A stretch of DNA of 36,868 nucleotides. It comes from a virus. The notes beneath the pieces were generated by a model. The model did no database searches and was not told the origin of the DNA. It saw nothing but the letters and a program-made list of their open reading frames with translations. Shown here in pieces: positions 1 to 7,517 of this stretch. The stretch spans positions 1-36,868 of the IMG/VR virus record IMGVR_UViG_3300026521_000196. One strand, 5' to 3'. Each line of letters starts with the position of its first letter. Position 1 is the first letter of the stretch. The position numbers and the translations under genes were made by a program.

Positions 1-72
1 AACCAAAAAAGGACAAACACATGACAACTTTAAAAAATACAATTAATACAATAGCTAAAGAATTAGAAGACA
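1..72. repeat. Left copy of the 72-bp terminal overlap
   Basis: These 72 bases recur without mismatch at the right end of the window (36797-36868). The repeat starts just before a ribosome binding site and runs into the coding sequence of the first gene. That is a poor place for a T7-type terminal redundancy, which lies outside genes, so I read it as the overlap left when a circular or circularly permuted assembly was cut. The non-redundant genome is therefore about 36,796 bp and complete. Confidence 0.93.
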
Positions 73-602
73 TAAACAATGTAGGTAAAATAATAGAAAA
101 TAGTTTAGAAATATCTTATATAAATGAAAATAACATATCTGATTTTGAAGATATAATATATAATAATGATACAAAAAAAGAAGAAATTGAAGATATAGAA
201 GATAGAATTGAAGAATTAAAAGGAGATAAAGAAAATCTTTTATATGATTTAGAAGACTTAAATTATGAAGAAGATAAAAATTATGTAGAAGAAAGAACAG
301 AAGAAATTGAAGAAGAAATAGAAAACATAGAAGATGAAATTGAAGAATTAGAAAAAGAAAAATTAACTATAAAATTAGATTTATTAGATGTAGAAGAAGA
401 AGATAGAATTTATACAATTATTAGAAATTATAATATTAATGGTGATTTAATAGATTATATTTTATTAACTTTTGGAGGTCCTTATATAATAATTGATTTA
501 ATAGAAGGTATGATAATAGGGAAAGAATTAGGAAAAGAATATAAAAGATTAATACCATATGAATCAGAAGAATTTATAAAAGATATGCTTTTAAATTATT
601 AA
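21..602 (+). CDS. Acidic coiled-coil early protein, unknown function
   Basis: 193 aa, start after AAAAAAGGACAAACAC. Residues about 50-120 are almost continuous Glu/Asp/Lys heptad-like sequence, predicting a long charged coiled coil. The last 60 residues are a different, hydrophobic segment containing LTFGGPYIIIDLIEGMIIG. The short Thr/Phe-Gly-Gly-Pro element resembles a small phage protein family with a TGGP motif, but the match is too short to name it. It is the first gene after early promoter P4 across the contig join, and ends in a strong hairpin. By position (T7 gene 0.3-0.7 territory) and charge it could be a host-takeover or anti-defence protein; this is inference. No enzyme motif seen. 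Confidence 0.85.
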   Translation: MTTLKNTINTIAKELEDINNVGKIIENSLEISYINENNISDFEDIIYNNDTKKEEIEDIEDRIEELKGDKENLLYDLEDLNYEEDKNYVEERTEEIEEEIENIEDEIEELEKEKLTIKLDLLDVEEEDRIYTIIRNYNINGDLIDYILLTFGGPYIIIDLIEGMIIGKELGKEYKRLIPYESEEFIKDMLLNY

Positions 603-603
603 A

Positions 604-631
604 AATTAAGTAGGTTATTTCCTACTTAATT
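604..631 (+). terminator. Perfect 11-bp hairpin after the first early gene
   Basis: AATTAAGTAGG (604-614), a six-base loop, then CCTACTTAATT (621-631): a perfect 11-bp stem directly behind the stop codon at 602. It is not followed by an uninterrupted T run, so it may be a weak terminator, a 3' end stabiliser or an RNase III-type processing site as found between T7 early genes. Confidence 0.5.
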
Positions 632-810
632 ACTTACTTCAATTTATACTACAACACTACTATACAACAAAAAACAATCACAAAAAAACTTACTTAACAC
701 TGTCAAAATATACTTACAATTTATTATATTTATATATAATTTTTTATTATACTACTACACTTTTAAATACAAAATAATAATAAACTTAAAATAACATTAA
801 AGGACTAAAA
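632..810 (+). other. 180-bp AT-rich gap before the ORF ahead of the RNA polymerase
   Basis: No ORF. The stretch is almost pure A/T with a TATAAT hexamer near 734-740 (TATATATAATTTTTTATTA) that could serve as a host-type -10 element, and an isolated AACACTGTCAAAATAT near 694. No hairpin or repeat is convincing. It may hold a promoter for the polymerase gene pair, but I see no clear -35 element. Confidence 0.3.
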
Positions 811-1074
811 ATGTTTAACTATAAAAAAGAACTTAAAAAAATAACTTATAACAGTTTTATATATGATTTAATAATTAATAACCAAGATTTTTTTGGATTA
901 AATAGACTTAAAGATTATAAAAAAGTAAATCAAAAAAAAGCAATATTGTTTATAGCAAATGAGATTGCAAATAATATGTTTAATTCATATAAATCAGATT
1001 ATAAAAATTATGATGTAAATGAAGAAGCTAAACGTTTCAAAAGCAATGGACTTGGAATATGTCAAAAAAATTAA
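811..1074 (+). CDS. Small early protein upstream of the RNA polymerase
   Basis: 87 aa, preceded by AAAGGACTAAAAATG. Basic and Asn/Lys-rich, no recognisable domain. The final codons (SNGLGICQKN) come from a 25-bp sequence repeated at the start of the polymerase gene, so the C-terminus may be recent, produced by the duplication that separated this ORF from the polymerase. The intergenic distance to the preferred polymerase start is 62 bp. Function unknown; early expression expected from position. Confidence 0.65.
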   Translation: MFNYKKELKKITYNSFIYDLIINNQDFFGLNRLKDYKKVNQKKAILFIANEIANNMFNSYKSDYKNYDVNEEAKRFKSNGLGICQKN

Positions 1075-1112
1075 AATGACAAATGGAATGGACTTGGAAT
1101 ATGTCAAAAAAA
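1046..1112 (+). repeat. 42-bp-period direct duplication at the polymerase gene 5' end
   Basis: ATGGACTTGGAATATGTC plus seven A occurs at 1046-1070 and again at 1088-1112, where an eighth A follows. The period is 42 bp, a multiple of three. The first copy forms the C-terminus of the 87-aa ORF; the second lies just ahead of the likely polymerase start. With seven As the second copy would read in frame into the polymerase. Confidence 0.85.
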
Positions 1113-1136
1113 ATTCAAAACAAAAAGGAAATTGCT

Positions 1137-3572
1137 ATGATAGATTTAACAAAAAAACAAATTGAAATAGAAAAAGCTCAAAATGAAGAAGCTAAAAATA
1201 TATACAAAAAAAGATTAATTGAACAAGAAGATAAAGGAAATCTTGATATAACAGCAGAAGGAATGATTTTAATAAAATTAGGTCTTGATACTGTTGCTGA
1301 TAAAGTTAGAGAATTCTTATTAGATGATTCATTTTCAACTAATATGAGAGGAAAACAAAACTTAATAAATTTTTTATCTAATGGTGATGAATATTTAATT
1401 TCTTATATTGCTTTAAAAACTTTATTAAGAACAAGTAAAAGTGATAAAGTTAGTTTAGTTAAAACTTCTGAAATGATTTCAGATGCTTTATTAGATAATA
1501 ATGCTTATCAAAGTATAAAAGAAAATGATAAGAAATTATTTGTTACAATAGAAAGAAAATTTAAAAAACTAAAAGGTGTTAATAAGAATAAATTATTAGC
1601 AAAAGAATTAGATAACAAAAGAATGGGAATAGATAAGTCTTCAAAAATAGAAATAGGTAGTATAATTATTGATTTAGTTATAAAATCTGGTGCTAATATA
1701 ATTGAAATAGAAAAACAAAAAAACATAAGAAAAACAAATACAATAAGAATAACAGATTATGCTTATTCTATAATTTTTGAAATAGCAAAAAATAACTTAA
1801 ATAGAATAGATAACAATATGTTACCAATGATTGTTAAACCAAAACCTTGGACAAGTTTTTATAATGGTGGATATTTATATAATAAATTACCAATAGTTAA
1901 AGTAAGAGATTCTAAAATAAGAAACAAATATAAATCTGATTTCAAAAAATATTTAGATAAAGTTAATGCTTTAAATAAATTACAAGAAGATGCTTTTGTT
2001 GTTAATAAAAAAGTTTTAGAAGTATTAAATTATATAATAGATAATAAAGTTTATGATAAGAATTCTTCAAAGTTTTTTCCAAGATTAGTAGCTGGATTAC
2101 CTGCTATTGATTTATTTAAAGCAGAAGAATTAGTTGATGGTGAAGAATATAAAGATATAAATGAATATTATAAAAAGTTATATGAAGTTAAAGAAGATTT
2201 AGAAGCTGATAGAAGTAGAACTTTAAATTTACTTAAAACAGTTGGAATTGCTAATGATTTTAAAGATTATGAAGAATTATATTTTGTTTATCAATTTGAT
2301 ACAAGATATAGAAAATATACACATCAAAGTTTTCTAACACCACAGGGTAAAGACTATTCAAAAGCATTGTTAAATAAAAAAGAATATGTAGAACTTGATG
2401 AAGTAGGAATTAAATGGTTTAAAATTCATACTGCTAATGTTTTTGGTAAAGATAAAGAATTATTAGAAGATAGAATTAAATGGTTTGATGAAAATATAGA
2501 ATTAATTAAAAATGTTGCTGAAATGCCAATAGAAAATATGGAACTTTGGATTAATGTTGATAGTCCATTTGAATTTTTAAGTTCTTGTTTTGCTTATATG
2601 GATTTAGAAAATACTGGTAAAACTAATTTACCTATTCAAATAGATGCTACTTGTTCAGGATTACAGATATTTGCTGGTTTAATGCTTGATAAAAAAGGTG
2701 CTGAAAATGTTAATGTTGTTAATAAATATAATGAAAATGGAGTTGCTTTAAGAAGTGATATTTATAAAATAGTAAGTGATGAAGATAATAGAATGTTATT
2801 AAATGGAGAATATAACAAAACTATAACTATAAATAAACAAGAAGGAGAAAAAGAAACAGTAGATTTAACTAAAATAGCAAGTGAAATATCAGGTAAAATT
2901 GATAGAAGTATTGTTAAAAGAAATGTTATGACATTATCATATAATGCAACAAGAGAAGGTATGAAAAATCAACTTAAAGATGTAGTTAAAAAAATGAATA
3001 CTAAAAATAAAAAGTTCTGGAAAGAAGAAGATTGGAAATTTGTTAGATTAGTATTAGATTTAAATGAAAAAAGTATGGATAAAAATATAAAAGGAGCAAG
3101 AGTAGGTCAGAAGTTTTTAAATGAATTAGCAGTTGCTAAGAAAGATTTTTTAAATTATAATACACCTTTATATTCTTGTCCTGTTTATTCAACTTCTTTT
3201 ACTTATAAAGAAAAAAGAATTAATACTACAATTGGAAAATTAACAGTATTAGAAAAAACAAATAAAGTAAATACAAGAAAACAGAAGTCAAGTTTTGCTC
3301 CTAATTTTATACATAGTCTTGATGCTGAATTATTAGATTATGTTATAAATGAAAGTGAATTTGATATTAGTGCTATACATGATTGTTTTATAATTAATCC
3401 TAATGAAGCAGAAAAAGTTAGAGAACTTTTTAGAGAAGGTTTTATTAAAATGATGGAAAAACAACCACTTAAATTATTAGAAATAAGCAATGTTGAAACT
3501 GGAATAACAATTGAATTAATAAATGATTTAAACTTAGAAGATGTTAAAAAAGCAGAATATATATTATCTTAA
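1137..3572 (+). CDS. Single-subunit T7-type DNA-directed RNA polymerase
   Basis: 811 aa from the start chosen here; T7 RNAP has 883. It would transcribe middle and late genes from phage-specific promoters. Visible motifs: motif A IDATCSGLQ with catalytic Asp503, motif B RSIVKRNVMTLSYN with Lys594 and the Tyr of the T7 MTLAYG element, FAPNFIHSLDA (T7 APNFVHS), and motif C IHDC with catalytic Asp749. The specificity-loop segment before FAPNFIHS differs fully from T7, so its promoter must differ. An in-frame ATG at 1083 exists, but 1137 has the better Shine-Dalgarno (AAAAAGGAAATTGCTATG) and its product begins at a helix like T7 residues 15-35. The gene lies between early promoters and the 4363 terminator, as T7 gene 1. 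Confidence 0.97.
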   Translation: MIDLTKKQIEIEKAQNEEAKNIYKKRLIEQEDKGNLDITAEGMILIKLGLDTVADKVREFLLDDSFSTNMRGKQNLINFLSNGDEYLISYIALKTLLRTSKSDKVSLVKTSEMISDALLDNNAYQSIKENDKKLFVTIERKFKKLKGVNKNKLLAKELDNKRMGIDKSSKIEIGSIIIDLVIKSGANIIEIEKQKNIRKTNTIRITDYAYSIIFEIAKNNLNRIDNNMLPMIVKPKPWTSFYNGGYLYNKLPIVKVRDSKIRNKYKSDFKKYLDKVNALNKLQEDAFVVNKKVLEVLNYIIDNKVYDKNSSKFFPRLVAGLPAIDLFKAEELVDGEEYKDINEYYKKLYEVKEDLEADRSRTLNLLKTVGIANDFKDYEELYFVYQFDTRYRKYTHQSFLTPQGKDYSKALLNKKEYVELDEVGIKWFKIHTANVFGKDKELLEDRIKWFDENIELIKNVAEMPIENMELWINVDSPFEFLSSCFAYMDLENTGKTNLPIQIDATCSGLQIFAGLMLDKKGAENVNVVNKYNENGVALRSDIYKIVSDEDNRMLLNGEYNKTITINKQEGEKETVDLTKIASEISGKIDRSIVKRNVMTLSYNATREGMKNQLKDVVKKMNTKNKKFWKEEDWKFVRLVLDLNEKSMDKNIKGARVGQKFLNELAVAKKDFLNYNTPLYSCPVYSTSFTYKEKRINTTIGKLTVLEKTNKVNTRKQKSSFAPNFIHSLDAELLDYVINESEFDISAIHDCFIINPNEAEKVRELFREGFIKMMEKQPLKLLEISNVETGITIELINDLNLEDVKKAEYILS

Positions 3573-3590
3573 AATTAAAAAGGAAATCAA

Positions 3591-4340
3591 ATGAATTATA
3601 AAGAAATAAATAAAAATATAGATAAAACAATGGAAGAACTTTATCTTTATCAAGGTAAGGTTTTAAGTGAATTAAAAAAAGAGTTAAATAGTAAAATGTT
3701 TTATACACAAGCAAGAAAATTATTTAATATAGATAAAATGAAAACTAATAAACTTGTAGAATTTTATGAGTTAGTAAATAACAGTGAATATGAATTACCA
3801 AAAAACTTTGAGATTTTTATGTTAATTTATGATAAGCTTAGAAATGAAGACAAGAATGCAAAAGGTATATCAAAAATCTATAATATACTTAAATTAAGCA
3901 ATGATTATATAACAAAAAATATTGTTATAGAATATTTTAATAATAAAATACTTGAAGATATAAGAAATAGAGGTAAAAAAAGATTAAGAAATAGAGTTAA
4001 AGATGTTATTGAAGATGAAAGTTTTGATATAAACCTTTTTAATTTTGATATTAAAACAAGAATAGAAAAAGAAGCAGAAGAAAAAGTTATAGAAAAATAT
4101 AATAATAATACTGTTTATTTTTTCAAAGAATGGAATAAAGAAATTGGAAAACTTGATGAACTATTTGATGAACTTAAAGAAGAAACTTTAAAAGAAAATA
4201 TGGATACAAAAATAATAGCAAAAATTTCTAATGATATTAATAAAATAAAAAAAGAAGAAAAAGTTAAACTTAAAAAACTAAATGAAATATTAGAATTTAA
4301 AAAACAATATGTATCTTCTCAAAATCATAGATTACATTAA
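3591..4340 (+). CDS. Last early-region protein, unknown function
   Basis: 249 aa, start after AAAAAGGAAATCAAATG, 18 bp behind the polymerase gene and 22 bp before the early terminator. Predicted almost entirely helical and very rich in Lys, Glu and Asn, with a basic patch RNRGKKRLRNRVKD around residues 127-140 and a coiled coil at the C-terminus. No enzyme motif visible. Co-transcription with the polymerase and the basic patch would fit a nucleic-acid-binding or host-modifying early protein, but this is inference only. Confidence 0.85.
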   Translation: MNYKEINKNIDKTMEELYLYQGKVLSELKKELNSKMFYTQARKLFNIDKMKTNKLVEFYELVNNSEYELPKNFEIFMLIYDKLRNEDKNAKGISKIYNILKLSNDYITKNIVIEYFNNKILEDIRNRGKKRLRNRVKDVIEDESFDINLFNFDIKTRIEKEAEEKVIEKYNNNTVYFFKEWNKEIGKLDELFDELKEETLKENMDTKIIAKISNDINKIKKEEKVKLKKLNEILEFKKQYVSSQNHRLH

Positions 4341-4362
4341 AAATTAAAACAACTTAATATTT

Positions 4363-4410
4363 AAAAGCCCAATGTTGTATGTTTAATTACATATGATGTT
4401 GGGCTTTTTT
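4363..4410 (+). terminator. Strong rho-independent terminator closing the early region (TE position)
   Basis: AAAAGCCCAA at 4363-4372 pairs with TTGGGCTTTT, and the stem continues through G-U pairs to TATG/CATA, giving about 19 bp with an 8-base loop (TTTAATTA) and a run of six T. It sits directly behind the polymerase-linked gene, where T7 places its early terminator. Confidence 0.9.
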
Positions 4411-5166
4411 GGTTTAATTATATTTTTAAAATACTTAAATGTATAATTAAGCTAAAAACTATACCTATTTTTATTGTTTTAATTTTTATACAGTATTTTA
4501 TAACAATTACTTAAAAGGTATATCAGAAATTAGAAATAACATATAATTATTACTATTCTTATAACTATAATTATCTTAAAATTAAGTATATATTAAATAA
4601 CAGGTATATAACTGAAATTAAATAACATATACAACTGCTGAAAGCAGTATAGTTACCATTACTGAATTCTACACAAAATACACTTAGACACTGTTAAAAA
4701 ATACTAAAACAGTTAAAACAGTTAAATTTAAAAAAATAGTGGAATAGTGCTAACTCCCTAAAATAGGTATGTATAGTATATATATATTCTTATAGACAGT
4801 ATTATATATAAAATAGTATAGTAAATAAAAATAATATATATATATATATATAATATAAAAAAATAATCTATAAGGAGTTTTAGCCATTTTTAGTGGTTTT
4901 CGTGTCCAAGACTTAAAAACAATGAAAAAATCATAATAATTTACAGTCTCATTATGTGTCTATATAAAAAAATATACATCATTTATAGTATATTTTACTT
5001 AATTTTTAACAATTCCTGTTAAAATATGTTAAAAAATATTAAAAATTAAATAACAAAAAAAAACAAAAAATAACATAGACATTAAAATTTTATCATTTTC
5101 ATTTTTAAAAAATTAAATATAAAATACTTAAAAATTAAAAATAACTAATAAAAAACTTACAAATAT

Positions 5167-5189
5167 ATTAAAAATTAAATTCTGAATTT
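5167..5189 (+). promoter_or_regulatory. 23-bp recurring motif, variant copy
   Basis: Matches ATTAAAAATAAATTCCTGAATTT in 20 of 23 positions. Lies in the non-coding hub, upstream of the 21-bp tandem array. Candidate phage-polymerase promoter or protein-binding site. Confidence 0.5.
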
Positions 5190-5241
5190 CTTCTTAGAAC
5201 ATAACATGAGAACAAAAATATAATATATTTATACATAAAAC

Positions 5242-5325
5242 AACTTATATTTAGAGTAAAATAACTTATATTTGTATCAAAATAGATTATATTTAGAGTA
5301 AAATAAGTTATATTTAGAGTAAAAT
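5242..5325. repeat. Four tandem 21-bp units (iteron-like array)
   Basis: Units begin at 5242, 5263, 5284 and 5305; consensus AAGTTATATTTAGAGTAAAAT. Unit 2 diverges in the middle (TTGTATCAAAAT) and a partial fifth unit starts at 5326. A 21-bp period is two helical turns, which puts each copy on the same face of DNA, as in iterons bound by replication initiators. There are no spacers, so it is not a CRISPR array. Confidence 0.9.
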
Positions 5326-5330
5326 AAGTT

Positions 5331-5424
5331 ATAAAATATAAACATTATATATATATAGTAAGCATAAAATAAGAAAAAAACTAATAAAATATAAACCTTA
5401 TATATATATATAGTAAGCACAAAA
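5331..5424. repeat. Two 38-40-bp direct repeats with a TA core
   Basis: Copies at 5331-5368 and 5385-5424 share TAAAATATAAAC, a (TA)n tract and AGTAAGCA followed by AAAA. They follow the 21-bp array directly. The TA core is easily melted, consistent with a DNA-unwinding element. Confidence 0.85.
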
Positions 5425-5434
5425 CAATAAAGAT

Positions 5435-5457
5435 ATTAAAAATAAATTCCTGAATTA
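5435..5457 (+). promoter_or_regulatory. 23-bp recurring motif, copy in the hub
   Basis: 22 of 23 match to ATTAAAAATAAATTCCTGAATTT, differing only in the last base. Eleven bases behind the 38-40-bp repeat pair. Confidence 0.6.
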
Positions 5458-5480
5458 CTAATATATATATAACAAATAAA

Positions 5481-5524
5481 AGTATAAATAAAGTATAAAT
5501 AAAGTATAAATAAAGTATAAATAA
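5481..5524. repeat. Four perfect 11-bp tandem units
   Basis: AGTATAAATAA repeated without change at 5481, 5492, 5503 and 5514. The period is about one helical turn. Probably part of the same origin-like region. Confidence 0.85.
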
Positions 5525-5840
5525 ATAATAAAAAATAACTTAATATTAAACACTATACTATATAAATAATAAAATAAATAAAAGATGAAGAACTAAAACA
5601 AAGAAAAAAAAAAGAAAACTTTTCCAAAACAATAAGCACATTTCAAATTATAAAGAAGAGAGATAATTAGATAATTAGATAATTAATTAATGTTCGTTTA
5701 GACAAGCTAAACTCAACAGTCATTTTTGATAAATCAAAAAAAACTGAATATAAATTAGTTAGTAGTATTTATTTTAAATAATAAATATATAGTATTATAT
5801 ATATATAGTATAGTGTTTTACACAATATATGGAAATGAGA

Positions 5841-5863
5841 TAATTCAGGAATTTTTTTATAAT
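5841..5863 (-). promoter_or_regulatory. 23-bp recurring motif, inverted copy
   Basis: The minus strand reads ATTATAAAAAAATTCCTGAA followed by TTA, 20 of 23 to the consensus. It points against the gene direction, which argues for a binding or replication role for at least this copy, or for antisense transcription. Confidence 0.45.
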
Positions 5864-5961
5864 ACATAGTTTTAGACAGTATTTTTAACACAATAATGTA
5901 TAAAAAATAAATAGCTAATTATAATGATAATATCAATATATTTTAATGTTTTTATATTAAG

Positions 5962-5979
5962 TTTAGACACTATTAGAGA
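5962..5979 (+). promoter_or_regulatory. Candidate phage RNA polymerase promoter before the middle genes
   Basis: TTTAGACACTATTAGAGA. It shares GACACTAT with the SP6 promoter and CACTAT plus a purine-rich start with T7. The same TAGACACTATTAGAGA recurs at 24330-24345. A transcript starting near 5975 would open with the 29-bp hairpin at 5986-6109. That it is used by the polymerase encoded at 1137 is inference. Confidence 0.55.
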
Positions 5980-5985
5980 AAATAC

Positions 5986-6109
5986 AGTGAGATTTTAATT
6001 AAGACTTAATAACAAGATTATTCCTTTATGTTTTGTTTTTGTTTTTAATTTCATATATTAATTCCTTTTAATATTTTAAATGTTATTAAGTCTTAATTAA
6101 AATCTCACT
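5986..6109 (+). repeat. 29-bp perfect inverted repeat, RNA hairpin ahead of the middle operon
   Basis: Left arm 5986-6014 (AGTGAGATTTTAATTAAGAC then TTAATAACA) is the exact reverse complement of 6081-6109; loop 66 bases. The right arm ends 17 bases before the start codon at 6127, leaving the ribosome binding site AAAAAGGAC single-stranded. Likely an RNase III processing site or 5' stabilising structure of the middle transcript. Confidence 0.9.
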
Positions 6110-6126
6110 ATAAAAAGGACAAACAA

Positions 6127-6435
6127 ATGATTACAAAAAATGATATTAGAGTTTCAACAGAAGATAACAATTTATGGATAACAAAAGAAGCAGGTATATG
6201 TTTTAGAGTTAAAAACAGTATAAGTGCTGAGGAGTTACATTTATTTGAAAAACATAATAGAGATATTGATGATATTATGAAAAGAGAATTATTAAATAAA
6301 ATATATGGAGAAATACAAGATACAGTAAATGAGTTACATAATATAGTAATGTCAAGTGTTAGACCAGAAACAGATACAAGAAGAATGGATGAATTATTTC
6401 AAAAAATATCAGAAATAACTACTGGTGGTGAATAA
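6127..6435 (+). CDS. First middle-region protein, unknown
   Basis: 102 aa, start after AAAAAGGACAAACAAATG directly behind the 29-bp hairpin. Mixed alpha/beta N-terminus (VSTEDNNLWITKEAGICFRV) followed by helices, no recognised motif and no membrane segment. Its stop overlaps the start of the next gene (TAATG), so the two are translationally coupled. First gene behind the candidate phage promoter, so probably abundantly expressed. Confidence 0.85.
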   Translation: MITKNDIRVSTEDNNLWITKEAGICFRVKNSISAEELHLFEKHNRDIDDIMKRELLNKIYGEIQDTVNELHNIVMSSVRPETDTRRMDELFQKISEITTGGE

Positions 6436-6611
6436 TGATTGATTTTATAATTATTTCACCAATGTTTATAATAGTAGGATATATGTATTATTTAAATATA
6501 AAAAATATATATAATAGTGAAAGTATTAACAAAGAATTAGAAAATGAACAATGTAATGATTTGTTTATTATTGAAATTCAAGAAGACATAATACAAAAAA
6601 ACAAAATATAA
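6435..6611 (+). CDS. Small membrane protein
   Basis: 58 aa, starting inside TAATG at the end of the preceding gene. Residues 3-20 (DFIIISPMFIIVGYMYYL) form one transmembrane helix near the N-terminus, followed by an acidic cytoplasmic or periplasmic tail of about 38 residues. No Shine-Dalgarno of its own beyond GGTGG, in keeping with coupled translation. Function unknown; such single-TM proteins in phage middle regions may act on the host envelope, which cannot be shown here. Confidence 0.7.
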   Translation: MIDFIIISPMFIIVGYMYYLNIKNIYNSESINKELENEQCNDLFIIEIQEDIIQKNKI

Positions 6612-6634
6612 CATTAATTAAAAAAGGACATCAA

Positions 6635-6907
6635 ATGTATAACAATGAAACAAAAGAAGTATATTATATAAATGAAAAAGGTTTAATAGTATCAAAAATA
6701 GTTCAAGAAGATTTACCAGTTTTAGTAGTAGTAGAAATGAAAGAAACATATTTACATAAATTAGAAACAGTTAAACATGAATTAACTATAAGTGAATATA
6801 ATACTTTTAATAATGGAATAAGAAGAAGATACTTTGTAGCTGGTAGTAGAATAGGTGAAAAAGAATTAATAATTAAAATATTAGAAGAAAAAGGTATGAT
6901 AAAATGA
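6635..6907 (+). CDS. Small protein, unknown
   Basis: 90 aa, start after AAAAAGGACATCAAATG. The N-terminal 35 residues look like a beta-hairpin unit (EVYYINEKGLIVSK, PVLVVVEMKE), the rest helical and basic (NGIRRRYFVAG). No known family recognised. It overlaps the next gene by four bases (ATGA), placing it in a tight operon with the two following coiled-coil proteins. Confidence 0.85.
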   Translation: MYNNETKEVYYINEKGLIVSKIVQEDLPVLVVVEMKETYLHKLETVKHELTISEYNTFNNGIRRRYFVAGSRIGEKELIIKILEEKGMIK

Positions 6908-7131
6908 TTGAAGAAACATTAAAATTATTATCATATGATGAATTATATTTATTAAGAGAAGGATTATTATTAAGAATTGAAGAATTAGAAAAAGAATTAG
7001 AAGAAAATATAGAAGAAGAAAATAAATTTAATATATTAGAAACAATGGAACAAGATGATTATCTAATAAATCAAATGAATATTGCTAATTCAATGATATG
7101 TGATATAAATGAAACATTAAAAAACAAATAA
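6904..7131 (+). CDS. Small acidic coiled-coil protein
   Basis: 75 aa, start in an ATGA overlap with the gene before. The sequence is helical throughout; residues 18-45 (LREGLLLRIEELEKELEENI and on) form an acidic coiled coil. No catalytic motif. Probably a binding or scaffold partner of a neighbouring protein; function unknown. Confidence 0.8.
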   Translation: MIEETLKLLSYDELYLLREGLLLRIEELEKELEENIEEENKFNILETMEQDDYLINQMNIANSMICDINETLKNK

Positions 7132-7145
7132 AAAAGGACAAACAA

Positions 7146-7493
7146 ATGGATATAACAGTATTAATAGAAAGTTTAAAACAAGATAAAAAAGAATTGGAAG
7201 AAAAAGTAAATAATTTATTCTATGCTAATTGTGATTTACAAGGTTATGCTACTGCTAAAAAAAATGAATTAGCAGAATTAAAAAGATATGTTAAAAAATT
7301 AGAAGAAAAAAATAAAGTATTAGAAGAACAAGTAGAACAATTATGTATGGAAAAAGATATGTATGTTAATGGTGCTATAAAATCAGAAAATGAAACATTA
7401 AAAGAAGAATTAAATTTAATGTATTTTGAAAATTCAGCTCTTAGTTCTTCTATAAATGAATTAGAAGAAAAACTTAAATTATATAAAAAATAA
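7146..7493 (+). CDS. Coiled-coil protein upstream of the helicase
   Basis: 115 aa, preceded by AAAAAGGACAAACAAATG. Helical along nearly its whole length with Leu/Ile heptads, most clearly LAELKRYVKKLEEKNKVLEE at about 42-61 and again near the C-terminus. Contains two Cys in the first half (YANCDLQ, LCMEK) but no zinc-binding arrangement. It lies 24 bp ahead of the helicase, so a role in replication is possible but not shown. Confidence 0.85.
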   Translation: MDITVLIESLKQDKKELEEKVNNLFYANCDLQGYATAKKNELAELKRYVKKLEEKNKVLEEQVEQLCMEKDMYVNGAIKSENETLKEELNLMYFENSALSSSINELEEKLKLYKK

Positions 7494-7517
7494 CATAAAA
7501 TAACAAAAAGGAATGAT

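Larger units (their letters stand above)
4411..6126. other. 1.7-kb non-coding regulatory hub, probable replication origin region
   Basis: No plausible gene on either strand. It contains, in order: degenerate copies of the AGACACTATTA motif (4683-4696, 4790-4804), a long TA run near 4830, copies of the 23-bp motif (5167, 5435, and inverted at 5841), four 21-bp tandem units (5242-5325), two 38-40-bp units, four 11-bp units (5481-5524), ATAATTAG triplets (about 5662-5686), a 6-bp hairpin (5696-5712), a degenerate AGACAGTATT (5871), a best-match AGACACTATTAGAGA (5964) and a 29-bp inverted repeat ending just before the next gene. T7 has its primary origin and phi1.1 promoters in the same place, behind gene 1. 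Confidence 0.7.

Noticed and set aside
1083-1136. ATG at 1083 as the start of the RNA polymerase
   Set aside because: Poor ribosome site and an N-terminus made of the duplicated 25-bp sequence; 1137 has AAAAAGGA at proper spacing and a product start that resembles T7.
5242-5325. CRISPR array
   Set aside because: Units are contiguous 21-mers without spacers and there are no cas genes.
5690-5740. tRNA-like hairpin GTTTAG-ACAAG-CTAAAC
   Set aside because: Only one arm; no T-loop GTTCGA, no acceptor pairing, no other tRNA arms. No tRNA seen anywhere in the window.
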